A stretch of 64,000 nucleotides of DNA from Micropterus salmoides (taxonomy: Eukaryota > Chordata > Actinopteri > Centrarchiformes > Centrarchidae). Shown here piece by piece: positions 63,261-64,000 of this stretch. Numbering within the stretch: the stretch's first letter is position 1; each line of letters opens with the position of its first letter. The stretch lies in assembly GCF_014851395.1 (NCBI RefSeq), contig NW_024044681.1, positions 7,326,879 through 7,390,878 of the forward strand. Reading direction: 5' to 3'. The notes beneath the pieces were generated by a model that saw only the letters and a list, made by a program, of their open reading frames with translations, ran no database searches and was not told where the DNA came from. The position numbers and the translations under genes were made by a program.

Positions 63261-64000
63261 TTAAATAAAGCCCTTTACTGTTAATACAAATGAAAATCTG
63301 TTAAATTAAGCTCCATTAACGTTTTCTTTAAGAGAACTATAATGTATTCTGAATACTTTGATAACGGTATCATGCTGTATTTTTTGCATTTTGGGAAAAA
63401 CAATCACACACAAGACAAATCATTTACAAGATAATTGTTGAATCAGGAATTAAGTGCTGAATAAGATTTGCTTCGCTGTAACTTGCAGCTTCTTCAAATC
63501 TATATGTGTGGTTGTTTTTCTCAAAATCTTGAGTGTTTTGTGCATCATTTAAATTTGACTGTTCAATTGTATTGAGGGTGATTTTTGACATGTTTCTCTG
63601 ACATTACAGATGCACCAGACTATTTTCTCTCAGCACTACTGATCATGGTAATTACTTGCCTGTTCATCACGTGACACAACTGATTTCACACACCTGAAAC
63701 ACTGAAAAATGTCAGGTGAACTGGCAAAATGAGCAGTTTTCTTTCTTGCTTCACCATCTTGCAACTGCAGTTTACTACTTATTGAAATGTGCAGATCCAC
63801 GCAGAAATACAGACAGTAAATGTTGTAGTGGTACCGACTGAAAGTGAATAATGGTACTGATAATTATAGTACCAAATTATCCCCCTTGGGGATAAAAAGG
63901 TTACATCGAACCTCGAATCACCATCACTGCTTTGATGGTAACATTAGCAGCTCAAGGTATGACCGACTAACTAAACTTTTTTTCATGATTTTCTGGTTTC
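63261..64000. other. Intergenic end of window
   Basis: No gene or RNA recognised. Confidence 0.45.

Overview
The window is eukaryotic, and the content points to a ray-finned (teleost) fish. It has intron-less replication-dependent histone genes with 3' stem-loops, nuclear tRNA-Asp genes, a spliced SUEL-type lectin gene, an rnf26 orthologue, and a transposon mix typical of fish (L2-like and I-like LINEs, a Penelope-like element, hAT, a DIRS-like element and a Helitron-like element). No bacterial genes, operons or CRISPR arrays are present.

Layout. 1-2900: AT-rich DNA, three tandem copies of a ~468-bp repeat, and two Helitron-like 3' termini. 2945-8930: three exons of a large gene whose N-terminal part is about 195 copies of an 8-residue Pro/Thr/Ser/Asn repeat and whose C-terminal part is a complete SUEL (rhamnose-binding lectin) domain; the 5' exon or exons are not identified. 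8931-13800: a tRNA-Asp, tRNA-Val fragments and interspersed repeats. 13.81-23.91 kb and 43.83-51.79 kb: two arms of an inverted duplication, each carrying one H2A, H3, tRNA-Asp, H2B and H4. The ~20-kb spacer between the arms holds an L2-like LINE, a truncated H4 pseudogene, the only H1 gene, a third diverged copy of the tRNA-Asp module, a hAT transposase relic split by a Penelope-like insertion, and a broken gene of an unrecognised family split by a SINE-like insertion. 52.13-53.62 kb: a non-autonomous DIRS-like element with a gag-like ORF. 53.62-55.58 kb: two nested I-like LINE copies. 55.7-58.1 kb: rnf26 with a 5'-UTR intron. 58.1-64.0 kb: no confident gene; several repeat remnants.

How it works together. 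The four core histones plus H1 form one local replication-dependent histone locus. The core genes whose promoters I read show TATA and CCAAT boxes, and H2B carries an octamer. Every intact histone gene ends in the 16-nt stem-loop used by SLBP/U7 snRNP processing. Because the arms are inverted, they can pair or undergo gene conversion; the histone coding sequences are nearly identical between arms while the intergenic DNA has gained separate insertions and deletions.

The most unusual item is the repeat-rich gene ending in a SUEL lectin domain. The reading frame is kept through 4.9 kb of repeat, all splice phases join, and the lectin motifs YGR and DPC are intact. I know of no described protein with this architecture, but no database search was possible.
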